Shown here piece after piece: positions 26,723 to 35,603 of a stretch of 64,000 bases of DNA. Made by a program: the position numbers and the translations under genes. The stretch is from contig CAMARW010000009.1 of NCBI GenBank assembly GCA_945860865.1, forward strand, positions 1-64,000. The letters run 5' to 3'. The DNA comes from Chitinophaga pinensis. GTDB taxonomy: Bacteria > Bacteroidota > Bacteroidia > UKL13-3. The notes beneath the pieces were generated by a model. It searched no databases and was not told the origin of the DNA. It saw only the letters and a program-made list of their open reading frames with translations. Position 1 is the first letter of the stretch. Each line of letters begins with the position of its first letter.

Positions 26723-27970
26723 ATGGCTAATAAATACACCTTATCTTTTGCCTGTTTTTGTTTATTGTTTTTCAGCTATTGTGATAAACCCAAACAGCAG
26801 CCACCAGCGCAAAAACCCAATGAAAACATCACCTTAGAATTGGGTGATCCTGTGGAAACACTTCCAGCAAATACCAATTATAAACCTGCCTTTACTGGGC
26901 AAACAAGAGTGGGTAGCTTGGTAACAAAAACCAAGTATCAACACAAAATTATTACATCACAATTGAGCAGTCCTTGGGGTATTGCACCTTTACCAAATGG
27001 CAAATTTTTGGTAACAGAAAAGGGAGGCAATATGCGCATGGTTACAGAAGAAGGTGCAGTTAGTGCTCCCATATCTGGCATTCCGGCAGTAAATTCAGCT
27101 GGACAAGGAGGTTTATTAGGCCTATTGGTTGACCCAAGTTTTGGTTCGAACCGAATGGTTTATTGGGCTTTTTCGGAGAATGCAACAGGTGGTACTACTA
27201 CAGCCATAGCTAAGGGTAAACTTTCTGAAGACGAAACTACGATGACCAATGTGGTGGTTATTTACAGGGCCAATTCGGCACATAGCTCTAGCTTGCATTT
27301 TGGCGCGCGCATAGTGATGGATGTAAGTAGAAATCTGCTTATTTGCTTGGGCGAAAGATCTAGCATGTCTACCCGTGTTTTGGCGCAAAGTGTGGCAAGC
27401 AGTTGGGGTAAAATTATACGTATTAACTTAGATGGAGCGGCAGCAGCAGGTAACCCAACTTTTGCTGGCGCTGGCGCATTGCCAGAATTGTATAGTATTG
27501 GGCATAGAAACCCGCAGGGTTTAGCCATACATCCAGAAAATGGCGAGCTTTGGTTAGGCGAATTTGGTCCGAGGGGTGGCGATGAGATTAATTTTATTGA
27601 GCCAGGTAAAAACCATGGGTGGCCAGTGATTACCTATGGGATAGAGTATGGCGGGCAAACAATAGGCGATGGTATCCAGCAAAAAGTTGGTATGGAGCAA
27701 CCTGTTTATTATTGGGATCCGTCTGTTTCGCCTAGTGGTATGACATTTTACAAGGGTAATAAAATACCAGAATGGCAAAATAATTTGTTTGTAGGGGCCT
27801 TGAGCGGAACGCATATTGTGCGTTTGCATATTCAAAATAGAAAAGTGTTGGGCGAGGAGCGTTTGTTAAGATCCGAAAACCAAAGGTTTAGAGACATTAC
27901 ACAAGGTTTAAACGGAGCTCTTTACGCTGTAACAGACGCGGGCAGGTTGTATAAAATTGATAAGGAGTAG
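26723..27970 (+). CDS. PQQ-dependent sugar dehydrogenase family protein
   Basis: The 415-residue protein has an N-terminal signal ending near LFFSYC, possibly a lipoprotein though Tyr before Cys is unusual. A six-bladed propeller of the soluble aldose dehydrogenase family follows: SPWGIAPLPNGKFLVTEKGG, GGLLGLLVDPSF, GHRNPQGLAIHPENGELWLGEFGPRGGDEIN and GKNHGWPVITYG. Relatives oxidise sugars with PQQ in the periplasm. No PQQ synthesis genes are in the window, so the cofactor would come from elsewhere in the genome or outside. It is divergent from tadA. Confidence 0.9.
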   Translation: MANKYTLSFACFCLLFFSYCDKPKQQPPAQKPNENITLELGDPVETLPANTNYKPAFTGQTRVGSLVTKTKYQHKIITSQLSSPWGIAPLPNGKFLVTEKGGNMRMVTEEGAVSAPISGIPAVNSAGQGGLLGLLVDPSFGSNRMVYWAFSENATGGTTTAIAKGKLSEDETTMTNVVVIYRANSAHSSSLHFGARIVMDVSRNLLICLGERSSMSTRVLAQSVASSWGKIIRINLDGAAAAGNPTFAGAGALPELYSIGHRNPQGLAIHPENGELWLGEFGPRGGDEINFIEPGKNHGWPVITYGIEYGGQTIGDGIQQKVGMEQPVYYWDPSVSPSGMTFYKGNKIPEWQNNLFVGALSGTHIVRLHIQNRKVLGEERLLRSENQRFRDITQGLNGALYAVTDAGRLYKIDKE

Positions 27971-28042
27971 GAAACTTTTTTTTAGCTCCTATTACTTTCC
28001 TAAATTGCAGCCCCAATTAGTTTTTTAAAGGGCGATAATATT

Positions 28043-29803
28043 ATGTACAGAACAAATACATGTGGCGAATTAAGGCTTGCAGATGCAGGTAAACGGGTAA
28101 CTTTGTGTGGTTGGTTGCAAAAGGGCAGAGATTTGGGCGGCATGACTTTCATTGATTTGCGTGATAGATACGGCCTTATACAGCTGGCTTTTAACATGGA
28201 AACCAATGCCGAAATATGCGAAAAGGCACGTAAATTGGGTAGAGAATTTGTTTTGCAAGTGAGTGGTTTGGTGAAAGAGCGCGAAAGCAAAAACCTGCAA
28301 ATGCCTACTGGCGAAATTGAAATTATTGTAGATGAGTTATTGGTTTTAAATGAGGCTAAAACACCTCCTTTTACGATAGAAGATAATACAGATGGTGGCG
28401 ACGACCTGCGCATGAAATACAGGTATTTAGATTTACGTCGTGCACCCGTTAGAAATAACATGTTGTTAAGGCATAAAATGGCCCAACAAACCCGAGCCTA
28501 TTTAGATGCCCAAGATTTTACCGAGGTGGAAACTCCCGTTCTAATTAAATCTACTCCAGAAGGTGCCAGAGATTTTGTGGTTCCTAGTAGAATGAATCCA
28601 GGACAGTTTTATGCTTTGCCTCAATCTCCACAAACCTTTAAGCAATTGCTTATGGTGGCGGGTTTAGATAGGTACTACCAAATTGTAAAGTGTTTTAGAG
28701 ACGAGGATTTACGTGCAGATAGACAACCCGAGTTTACGCAAATAGATTGCGAAATGAGCTTTGTAGAGCAAGAAGATGTGCTAAATATGTTTGAGGGATT
28801 GGTGAAACATTTGTTTCAATCGGTGAAAGACATATCGATTCCAGAAGTGCCGCGAATGACCTACGCTGATGCTATGGAGTTTTATGGTTCAGACAAACCA
28901 GATACGCGCTTCGATATGCGTTTTGTTACACTTAATAATACAGCTAATAATTTAGTTGCGGGCAAAGATTTTAAAGTTTTTGAGGAGGCAGAGTTAGTGG
29001 TTGCTATTTGTGCAAAAGGCTGTGCCAGTTACACCAGAAAGCAATTAGATGAGTTAACAGATTTTGTAAAAAAGCCCCAAATTGGTGCTACTGGTTTAGT
29101 TTATGCACGTGTTAATGAAGATGGTACTATTAAATCATCGGTAGATAAATTCTATGATGAAACAGCTTTGCAGGCTTGGGGTAAAGCAACTGGGGCTGAA
29201 CCCAATGATTTGATTTTAATTTTGGCTGGTTCAGACCAAAAAACCAGAAAAGCCATGAACGAGTTGCGCCTAGAAATGGGAACTCGCTTGGGCTTGCGTA
29301 ACAAAGATGTTTTTGCTTGCTTGTGGGTATTAGATTTTCCATTGTTAGAATACAGCGAAGAAGAAAATAGATATTTTGCCATGCACCATCCATTTACATC
29401 GCCTAAGCCGGAAGATGTGGCTTTATTAAGTGCGGGTAAATTGGGTTTGGTTAGAGCCAATGCCTATGATTTAGTTATTAATGGTGTTGAAGTAGGAGGT
29501 GGTTCTGTGCGTATTTTTAACAAAGAACTGCAAGCCCAAATGTTTGAAGTTTTAGGTTTTACCAAAGAGGAGGCTCAAAATCAATTTGGATTTTTAATGA
29601 ATGCTTTTGAATATGGCGCACCTCCACATGCCGGATTAGCCTTTGGTTTTGATAGGTTATGCTCTTTATTTGGTGGTGCAGAAAGTATCAGAGATTTTAT
29701 TGCTTTCCCTAAAAATAATTCGGGCAGAGATGTTATGATTGATGGTCCGAGTGCCATAGATGAAAAACAATTGAACGAGTTGCATATAGCCTTAAAAAAG
29801 TAA
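28043..29803 (+). CDS. aspS: Aspartyl-tRNA synthetase
   Basis: The 586-residue class II synthetase has an N-terminal OB anticodon-binding domain ([23 protein letters not shown]), motif 2 ([21 protein letters not shown]), the bacterial GAD insertion domain in the middle (about 280-420) and motif 3 (GLAFGFDRL near the end). Size and insertion are those of bacterial AspRS. The presence or absence of an Asn-specific partner cannot be judged here. The YqeY protein in the window hints at, but does not prove, indirect amidation. Confidence 0.97.
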   Translation: MYRTNTCGELRLADAGKRVTLCGWLQKGRDLGGMTFIDLRDRYGLIQLAFNMETNAEICEKARKLGREFVLQVSGLVKERESKNLQMPTGEIEIIVDELLVLNEAKTPPFTIEDNTDGGDDLRMKYRYLDLRRAPVRNNMLLRHKMAQQTRAYLDAQDFTEVETPVLIKSTPEGARDFVVPSRMNPGQFYALPQSPQTFKQLLMVAGLDRYYQIVKCFRDEDLRADRQPEFTQIDCEMSFVEQEDVLNMFEGLVKHLFQSVKDISIPEVPRMTYADAMEFYGSDKPDTRFDMRFVTLNNTANNLVAGKDFKVFEEAELVVAICAKGCASYTRKQLDELTDFVKKPQIGATGLVYARVNEDGTIKSSVDKFYDETALQAWGKATGAEPNDLILILAGSDQKTRKAMNELRLEMGTRLGLRNKDVFACLWVLDFPLLEYSEEENRYFAMHHPFTSPKPEDVALLSAGKLGLVRANAYDLVINGVEVGGGSVRIFNKELQAQMFEVLGFTKEEAQNQFGFLMNAFEYGAPPHAGLAFGFDRLCSLFGGAESIRDFIAFPKNNSGRDVMIDGPSAIDEKQLNELHIALKK

Positions 29804-29948
29804 AATATGCTTAGGTTGAAAGAGTGTGGACTTTTTTCTCACAATTAGGATTCTTTTGAGCGCGGCTTTAAATGATTGCTATTGTTGAGTTTTATAGAAA
29901 TGAATGCGCAAAAAAGGGTCTTTTGAATCAGTTCAAAAAAATGGCAGC

Positions 29949-29979
29949 TTTGAAAAGTTGCGGGGATGGGTTATTTTTA
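29949..29979 (+). promoter_or_regulatory. Promoter for the DUF3127 gene
   Basis: TTTG (29949-29952), a 19-base spacer and TATTTTTA (29972-29979) match the TTTG-N19-TAnnTTTG pattern at all but the last base. The start codon at 30002 is 22 bases further. The rest of the 198-base gap after aspS shows no other feature I can support. Confidence 0.6.
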
Positions 29980-30001
29980 TAAACTAAAATAAAAGATTGA
30001 T

Positions 30002-30391
30002 ATGGCTTTAGACATTACAGGCAAAATTATTCAAATATTGCCAAGCACTACTGGAACCAGCAAAGCTGGAAAAGATTGGGTAAAACAAGAATTTATTGTG
30101 GAAACACAAGAAGCTTATCCAAAGAAAATTTGCATAGGTTTAATGGGTGAAAAGGTCCAAGAACTAAAGAAATATACCACTGGCAATGAGGTAAAAGTTT
30201 CATTAAACATAGAATCTCGCGAGTACCAAGGAAAATGGTATACCAATATTAATGCTTGGCGTATAGAACCAGGTAGCGCAAGTGGCGCTCCTACTGGCCA
30301 AAGCGCTAATAATGAAGAAAATTTTGGTTCGCAAGAAACGTCAGAACCCAGCTATTCGCAAGAAAGTAGCACAGATGATTTACCCTTCTAG
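30002..30391 (+). CDS. DUF3127 protein with SSB-like acidic C-terminal tip
   Basis: The 129-residue protein has a DUF3127 core (about 1-95; ALDITGKIIQILP, GKDWVKQEFIVETQEAYPKKICIGLMG, WYTNINAWRIE) with an OB-like strand pattern. A low-complexity linker rich in Ser, Gly, Gln and Asn follows, and the last residues are DDLPF. That layout (OB-type core, disordered linker, acidic-hydrophobic tip) is the one used by single-stranded DNA-binding protein to recruit repair enzymes, whose tip is D-D-I/L-P-F. DUF3127 itself has no established function. An SSB-like role is inference. It has its own promoter and may be followed by the FemAB-like gene. Confidence 0.88.
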   Translation: MALDITGKIIQILPSTTGTSKAGKDWVKQEFIVETQEAYPKKICIGLMGEKVQELKKYTTGNEVKVSLNIESREYQGKWYTNINAWRIEPGSASGAPTGQSANNEENFGSQETSEPSYSQESSTDDLPF

Positions 30392-30400
30392 GATACTAAT

Positions 30401-31312
30401 TTGATACATTACTTAAGCCATGCAGAAATAGACCAAGCCAAGTGGGATCTCTGTTTAGAGCAATCCCCTAATGGTTTAGTTTATGGGTTTAGTTGGTATT
30501 TAAATATTGCTTCGCCCCAATGGGAAGCTTTAATTTTAGACGATTACCTTGCGGTGATGCCTTTAACAGCTCACCGCAAGTTTTTTATTTGGTATTTAAG
30601 TCAGCCCTTCTTTACGCAGCAATTAGGCATATTTACTAAGCAAGCTGTATCACAAGAAATTTTACAAAGCTTTTTACAGGCTATTCCAGCTAAATTTAGG
30701 TTTATAGACATTCAGCTAAATGAACAAAATCAGCTGTTAAACCCAAAGATTAAAATGCGTAAAAGGCGAAACTATGTGCTAGACCTAGCCAAGCCTTATG
30801 ATAAAATTACTAAAGAGTATAATACGCAAAGTAAGCGCAATTTAAAGAAGGCTAAAAAGTATGAATTGCTTATTCAGAGTATTAGTACTTCTGAAACCGT
30901 TTCTTTTTATAAATTACATAAAGCACTGAGCACAAAAGGTGTAAAAGAAGCTGATTACCAGCGTTTGCAGCAATTGATGGATAAAGCATCCGAACAACAA
31001 AAAATTATTTGCAAGGGAGTGTTCGATAAATCTGGGGAACTTTTGGCTGCAGGTGCATTTTTAGCGCACAAAAATAGAATTATATTCTTATTGGGAAATG
31101 GTTCTGAGCTTGGGAAAGAAAAGGGCGCCATGACTTACCTCATGGATAACATCATTTTTCTTTTTTCTGACCATCGCATGATATTAGATTTTGAAGGCTC
31201 CGAAATTGAGGGTATTGCAAGATTCTTTAGGAGTTTTGGTGCCGAAAAAAGAAATTACTACCGATACAAACTCAATCGCTTACCATGGATTTTGCGATTA
31301 TTTAAAAATTAA
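30401..31312 (+). CDS. FemAB/GNAT-like acyltransferase
   Basis: The 303-residue protein resembles the FemAB-like branch of the GNAT fold: YGFSWYLNIASPQWEALILDDYLAVMPL at the start, then YNTQSKRNLKKAKKYELLI and LAAGAFLAHKNRIIFLLGNGSELGKEKGAMTYLMDNII, ending FEGSEIEGIARFFRSFGAEKRNYYRYK. Such proteins transfer an acyl or aminoacyl group, for example in peptidoglycan or lipid modification; the substrate is unknown. The start is a TTG nine bases after the DUF3127 stop; the next in-frame ATG is about 52 codons in and would cut the domain. Confidence 0.75.
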   Translation: MIHYLSHAEIDQAKWDLCLEQSPNGLVYGFSWYLNIASPQWEALILDDYLAVMPLTAHRKFFIWYLSQPFFTQQLGIFTKQAVSQEILQSFLQAIPAKFRFIDIQLNEQNQLLNPKIKMRKRRNYVLDLAKPYDKITKEYNTQSKRNLKKAKKYELLIQSISTSETVSFYKLHKALSTKGVKEADYQRLQQLMDKASEQQKIICKGVFDKSGELLAAGAFLAHKNRIIFLLGNGSELGKEKGAMTYLMDNIIFLFSDHRMILDFEGSEIEGIARFFRSFGAEKRNYYRYKLNRLPWILRLFKN

Positions 31313-31315
31313 GTT

Positions 31316-32200
31316 ATGAAACTCGCTGCCATAGATATCGGATCAAACGCTGTTCGCCTTCAAATTGTTAGGGTTAACGAAATAGGTTCAGCCGATCGTT
31401 TTAAAAAATTAGAATTTGTTCGTATACCCATTCGATTAGGTGATGACGCTTTTAAAGAGCAATGGATTAGCAAAGAAAAGCGCAAAATATTTAGGCTTGC
31501 CATGGAATCTTTTAGTGCTTTACTGGGTGCTTTTGAGGTAGATCATTACATGGCCTGTGCCACTAGTGCAATGCGCGAAGCAGAAAATGGCGAAAAAATT
31601 GTAAAAAGAGTAGAGGAGGAAACAGGGTTAAAAATCCATATTATCAATGGTAAAAAAGAAAGTGAGTTAATTCTCGCTTCTATCCTACATATTTTTGAAC
31701 CCAACAAAAATTACCTAAGCATTGATGTGGGCGGAGGTTCAACTGAAATGACGATTATCTCCAATCAAAAAATCATCAACTCTGCTTCTTTTGATATTGG
31801 AACAGTTAGATTAATGGATGGAGCTGTTTCAGAAAAAACTTGGCAAACCTTAGAACATTGGGTTCAGCATAAAACAGCCGGTTTAACTGATATTAATGGC
31901 GTGGTAACCAGTGGAACTATCAATAAAATACTGGGTTTATTGCACCCTAATCAATTGGTAAAAACAATAACGCGCAATGAATTAAAAGATTTCCATAGAA
32001 AGGTAAGTAAAATGTCGCTGCAAGAGCGCATAGAAAAATACAAACTCAATATGGATAGGGCAGATATCATTGATGTTTCGGCCGATATTTACCTTAGAAT
32101 TTTAAATTGGGCTAATATAAAAACCATTTTAAGTCCAGATAATAGTGGCTTAAAAGATGGTATGTTGCATGTGCTTTATAACAAATTTTACCAGGCATAA
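31316..32200 (+). CDS. Ppx/GppA phosphatase family protein
   Basis: The 294-residue ASKHA-fold protein has AIDIGSNAVRLQIV, TSAMREAENGE, LSIDVGGGSTEM and VTSGTINKI, the phosphate loops of exopolyphosphatase/pppGpp hydrolase. It is of the short form without the C-terminal HD-like domain, as is usual in Bacteroidota. It probably removes phosphate from polyphosphate or guanosine pentaphosphate; which one is open. It starts four bases after the FemAB-like gene. Confidence 0.9.
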   Translation: MKLAAIDIGSNAVRLQIVRVNEIGSADRFKKLEFVRIPIRLGDDAFKEQWISKEKRKIFRLAMESFSALLGAFEVDHYMACATSAMREAENGEKIVKRVEEETGLKIHIINGKKESELILASILHIFEPNKNYLSIDVGGGSTEMTIISNQKIINSASFDIGTVRLMDGAVSEKTWQTLEHWVQHKTAGLTDINGVVTSGTINKILGLLHPNQLVKTITRNELKDFHRKVSKMSLQERIEKYKLNMDRADIIDVSADIYLRILNWANIKTILSPDNSGLKDGMLHVLYNKFYQA

Positions 32201-32207
32201 AAAAAAC

Positions 32208-32244
32208 CATAAAATGAGCCGCTTTAAAGCAACCCATTTTATGG
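32208..32244. terminator. Hairpin between convergent ppx-like and FKBP genes
   Basis: CCATAAAATG pairs perfectly with CATTTTATGG, and the loop contains a second small palindrome GCTTTAAAGC. An A run precedes it, giving a U-tract on the minus strand; the plus strand lacks a good one. It probably ends the minus-strand FKBP transcript. Confidence 0.65.
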
Positions 32245-32268
32245 CTCTATAATTAATTGGTGAATTAT

Positions 32269-33111
32269 TTATTTTACATTCACTAATTCTACATCAAAAA
32301 TGAGGGTTGCATTTGGCGGAATAACACCACCAGCACCGTTTGGACCATAGCCTAATTCACTAGGAATGATCAAGCGTATTTTGTCGCCTACTTGCATTAA
32401 AGCAATGCCTTCTTCCCAGCCTTTAATAACCATTCCTTGTCCTAATGGGAAACTAATAGGTTCACCTCTTTCAACAGAAGAGTCAAAAGTTCTGCCATCC
32501 ATTAAGTAGCCTGTGTAATGCACATCAACGGTTTTTCCGTTTTCAGCTTTTGCACCTTCACCTTTTTTCACCACAATGTATTTTAATCCACTGGCTGTAG
32601 TTAAAGTGTCTTTGCCTTTAACATCGTAGGCCGCAGCTTTTACGGGTGTAGTAGCATTTAAAACCTCGATATCAAACACTAGGGTACTATTAGATGGGAT
32701 GGTTCCCATATCTCTTTCGCCATAACCAATGCTTGGCGGAATAGTTAAAGTGGCTTTATCTCCAATGTGCAATAAAGCTAAACCTTCATCCCATCCTCTG
32801 ATAACTTGTCCACCACCTACTTTAAAATCAAAAGGTTGGTTGCGGTCTTTAGAGCTATCAAATTTGGTACCGTTGGTTAATTTACCTGTATAATGTACAC
32901 TTACTTTATCGCCAATTTCTACTTTTCGGCCTGAACCGATCTCAGTTACCTTGTATTTGAGTCCGGAAGCGGTGGTGATTTCTTCGTTCAACTTAATATT
33001 TCTTTTAGTGGTTTTATTTTCTTTTTTTGTTGTGCCTTTAGCAGGCTTAGTTTGTGCCATGCTTGGCGCAGTAAATGCTAACGCAGCAGCAAATAATAAA
33101 TACTTTATCAT
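32269..33111 (-). CDS. Double-domain FKBP-type peptidyl-prolyl isomerase, exported
   Basis: The 280-residue protein has a signal peptide ([17 protein letters not shown]) and two FKBP domains. The first (about 45-155) contains [32 protein letters not shown] and [13 protein letters not shown]. The second (about 170-280) contains [32 protein letters not shown] and [14 protein letters not shown]. Both keep the aromatic pocket residues of active isomerases. It should act on proline bonds of envelope proteins. It follows a single-domain FKBP lipoprotein by two bases. Confidence 0.93.
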   Translation of the reverse strand: MIKYLLFAAALAFTAPSMAQTKPAKGTTKKENKTTKRNIKLNEEITTASGLKYKVTEIGSGRKVEIGDKVSVHYTGKLTNGTKFDSSKDRNQPFDFKVGGGQVIRGWDEGLALLHIGDKATLTIPPSIGYGERDMGTIPSNSTLVFDIEVLNATTPVKAAAYDVKGKDTLTTASGLKYIVVKKGEGAKAENGKTVDVHYTGYLMDGRTFDSSVERGEPISFPLGQGMVIKGWEEGIALMQVGDKIRLIIPSELGYGPNGAGGVIPPNATLIFDVELVNVK

Positions 33112-33113
33112 AA

Positions 33114-33944
33114 TTAATTAACTTTAATTAGTTCAACGTCGAAAACCAGCGTTGAGTATGGAGGAATAGGTCCGCTACCACGTGGGCCATAAGCCAATGT
33201 CCAAGGAATAATTAACTGTAATTTATCTCCTTCTTTCATTAACAAAAATCCTTCATCCCAACCTGCTATTACCTGTCCGGCACCAACTGTAAAAGTAAAT
33301 TCAGGGCTACCTTCTTTGGTTTCATCAAAAACAGTTCCATCTAATAAGGCGCCACGGTATTTTACAGTAACTTTATCTCCTTTTTTTACTGCTTTACCTT
33401 TACCAGCTTCTTTAACAATGTATTTTAAGCCAGAATTGGTTTGTTTTACATCTGTTAAACTGCTCAAGAAACTGCTTAAGGCTATGGAGTCTTTAACTTC
33501 AAAATCTTTATTTTGTTCATCAATTTTTTGTTGCATTTCTTGAGGGTTGTATACATCAAGTAAAGTGGCATAAAAAGTAATCATATCACCTGATTTTACG
33601 CCAGGGGGTAAACCTTCACCAAAATTACCATACAAGGTATCTGCTAAAATTTTAAAGATTGCGCTATCACCTTTCTTTAAAACGGCAAAAACTTCTTTTA
33701 AACTTGGCTCTCCTGCTGGGATGTAGTAAGGTTTATTATTTTTGTATGAATCAAAAAGAGCAGAGTCATTTTTGTCTAATACACCTTTTAAATGGATGTG
33801 TAAGTTATCTCCTTCGGCAACCATACGGGCATTGTCGTCTGTTTTAACAATTTTGTATTGGGTTCCATTAGGAGTGGTTTCAAAGCGCTGGTTGCAAGCG
33901 CCCATGATAAAAATGGCAACGATTGCCAAAAGGGTGTTTTTCAT
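33114..33944 (-). CDS. FKBP-type peptidyl-prolyl isomerase lipoprotein
   Basis: The 276-residue protein has a lipoprotein signal with lipobox MGAC. The C-terminal domain (about 165-276) is a canonical [39 protein letters not shown] and [13 protein letters not shown]. The middle region (about 25-135; [35 protein letters not shown]) looks like a second, degenerate FKBP domain. It lies between a DHH phosphoesterase (14 bases) and the double FKBP (two bases), so the three form an operon. Confidence 0.93.
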   Translation of the reverse strand: MKNTLLAIVAIFIMGACNQRFETTPNGTQYKIVKTDDNARMVAEGDNLHIHLKGVLDKNDSALFDSYKNNKPYYIPAGEPSLKEVFAVLKKGDSAIFKILADTLYGNFGEGLPPGVKSGDMITFYATLLDVYNPQEMQQKIDEQNKDFEVKDSIALSSFLSSLTDVKQTNSGLKYIVKEAGKGKAVKKGDKVTVKYRGALLDGTVFDETKEGSPEFTFTVGAGQVIAGWDEGFLLMKEGDKLQLIIPWTLAYGPRGSGPIPPYSTLVFDVELIKVN

Positions 33945-33958
33945 TGTTTATTTTTAAT

Positions 33959-34981
33959 TTAGGTTGTTAAGTAATTCTTATATTGGTTTAGTGCCTCTTT
34001 AAATTTTGCTTCTACCAGCTCAATAGCCTCCATGCTCTCGCCGCCAGCTGCGTTAAAATGACCGCCTCCGTTAAAATATTTGCGGGCAAATTCATTGGCT
34101 GGAAATTTATCTTTAGATCTAAACGACATTTTTCTAGCTACTTTTCTATCTACAATAAGCACAGAGAAAAGAATACCCGAAATGGATAAGCCGTAATTTA
34201 CTAATCCTTCACTGTCGCCTGTTAGGATATGGAATTTTTTTAATTCATCTTCTGTAACCACGATTAGCGCTGTATTGTATTCTTTTAATATTTGTAGCTT
34301 TTCGCTCAGGCAAAAGCCAATAAAACGCGTTCTATTCTCAGAGTAATTGTCGTATATAGCCTCATAAATTTTGTTTGATTTGGCTCCCTTTTCTAATAGA
34401 ACAGCAGCTACTCTGTGGGTAGTGGCTGTGGTTGATGGATGCTTGAATGATGCAGTATCTGTAACAATTCCGGCGTATAAACAAGAGGCAATATCTGCAT
34501 CAATTAATGCTACATCACCCATTAATTCTATAAACCAAAAGATAAGTTCTGCGGTAGAGCTAGCTTGGGTTGTCCATAATCTAAAATCTTCAAATCCTTC
34601 TGGTTCTAGGTGATGATCTATTAAAACTTTTTGTGCAGGAGCTAACTTAACAATATCTCCAAGTTTATGGATACGTTTTAATGCATTAAAATCGAGGCAA
34701 AATATTAGGTCGGCGTCTGATATTAAATCAATACTTTTTTCTTCAAACTCCTCAAAATTGATGACTGAATTTTCGTTTGGCATCCATTTCAAAAAATCGC
34801 CATAGTCTGTTGGACTAATAATCTGAGCTGGAATATTTTTTTTGAGGAAATAGTTATACAATCCCAACGAAGAGCCTAGTGCGTCTGCATCAGGTTTGTG
34901 GTGGGTTGTAATGATTACCTTTGGTTTAACCGCAGCTTCTAGCAGCGGTTTTAAATCAGCAATGTTATTTAAATTTTTCAA
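33959..34981 (-). CDS. DHH/DHHA1 phosphoesterase, NrnA-like (oligoribonuclease/pAp phosphatase)
   Basis: The 340-residue protein has the DHH motifs THHKPDADALGSSLGL, FCLDFN, and IDHHLEPEGF, then DHHA1 with GGGHFNAAGGES. Relatives degrade nanoRNA and 3'-phosphoadenosine 5'-phosphate, or cyclic dinucleotide products. The start is a TTG at 34981 (MKNLNNIADLK); no earlier ATG is in frame and the next Met would remove the first metal motif. It is first in an operon with the two FKBP genes, an association that has no obvious functional reason. Confidence 0.88.
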   Translation of the reverse strand: MKNLNNIADLKPLLEAAVKPKVIITTHHKPDADALGSSLGLYNYFLKKNIPAQIISPTDYGDFLKWMPNENSVINFEEFEEKSIDLISDADLIFCLDFNALKRIHKLGDIVKLAPAQKVLIDHHLEPEGFEDFRLWTTQASSTAELIFWFIELMGDVALIDADIASCLYAGIVTDTASFKHPSTTATTHRVAAVLLEKGAKSNKIYEAIYDNYSENRTRFIGFCLSEKLQILKEYNTALIVVTEDELKKFHILTGDSEGLVNYGLSISGILFSVLIVDRKVARKMSFRSKDKFPANEFARKYFNGGGHFNAAGGESMEAIELVEAKFKEALNQYKNYLTT

Positions 34982-35115
34982 AGTGGCTGCAAATATCTAC
35001 TAATGAATTGTTTTAATGCTATTCTTTTTATTTTTTTATTTAACAAACAAGTTTTATTGGTTGTAGCAATTTATTCCTAGAAGGATGTAATTTTGCAGGC
35101 CCAAATATAATAAAA

Positions 35116-35532
35116 ATGAGTAATATTACCTTTACAATGATTAAACCAGATGCAGTGGCAAATGGTTTTACTGGAAAAATTATCGATCAAATTTTAGAAG
35201 CAGGATTTACAATTCAAGCCATGAAATATGTTCGTTTATCTGAAGAAACGGCAGGTTCATTCTATGAAATACACCGTGAACGCCCGTTTTTTAATGATTT
35301 AGTTTCTTTCATGACCAGCGGAACTATTGTAGCGGCTATTTTGGTAAAAGATAATGCTGTAGCAGATTTTAGAACGCTAATTGGTGCCACAGACCCTGCT
35401 AAAGCAGAAGCTGGAACTATCCGCAACCGTTTTGCTAAATCTATCGAAGCCAATGCTATGCACGGAAGCGATAGCGATGCTAATGCTGCTGCCGAAGCGG
35501 CTTTCTTTTTCAGCGCTTTTGAAAGGTTCTAG
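35116..35532 (+). CDS. ndk: Nucleoside diphosphate kinase
   Basis: The 138-residue enzyme passes the gamma phosphate of ATP to nucleoside diphosphates. It has [13 protein letters not shown] and the phospho-histidine site NAMHGSDS (His116), with the rest of the family core. Length is normal. A TAATTTTG -7 box (35088-35095) lies 20 bases before the ATG, without a clear -33 partner. It is closed by a strong terminator and stands alone. Confidence 0.97.
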   Translation: MSNITFTMIKPDAVANGFTGKIIDQILEAGFTIQAMKYVRLSEETAGSFYEIHRERPFFNDLVSFMTSGTIVAAILVKDNAVADFRTLIGATDPAKAEAGTIRNRFAKSIEANAMHGSDSDANAAAEAAFFFSAFERF

Positions 35533-35540
35533 GTTGCTGT

Positions 35541-35594
35541 TAACCCATAAAAAAAGGGGGTTTGCCATCGCAAATCCCCTTTTTTTATGGGTTA
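35541..35594. terminator. Strong bidirectional terminator between ndk and the OmpA-family gene
   Basis: TAACCCATAAAAAAAGGGG pairs with CCCCTTTTTTTATGGGTTA, and TTTG pairs with CAAA inside, leaving a six-base loop. The outer arms are complementary over about 25 positions. It separates convergent genes. Confidence 0.92.
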
Positions 35595-35603
35595 AACCTG
35601 AAA

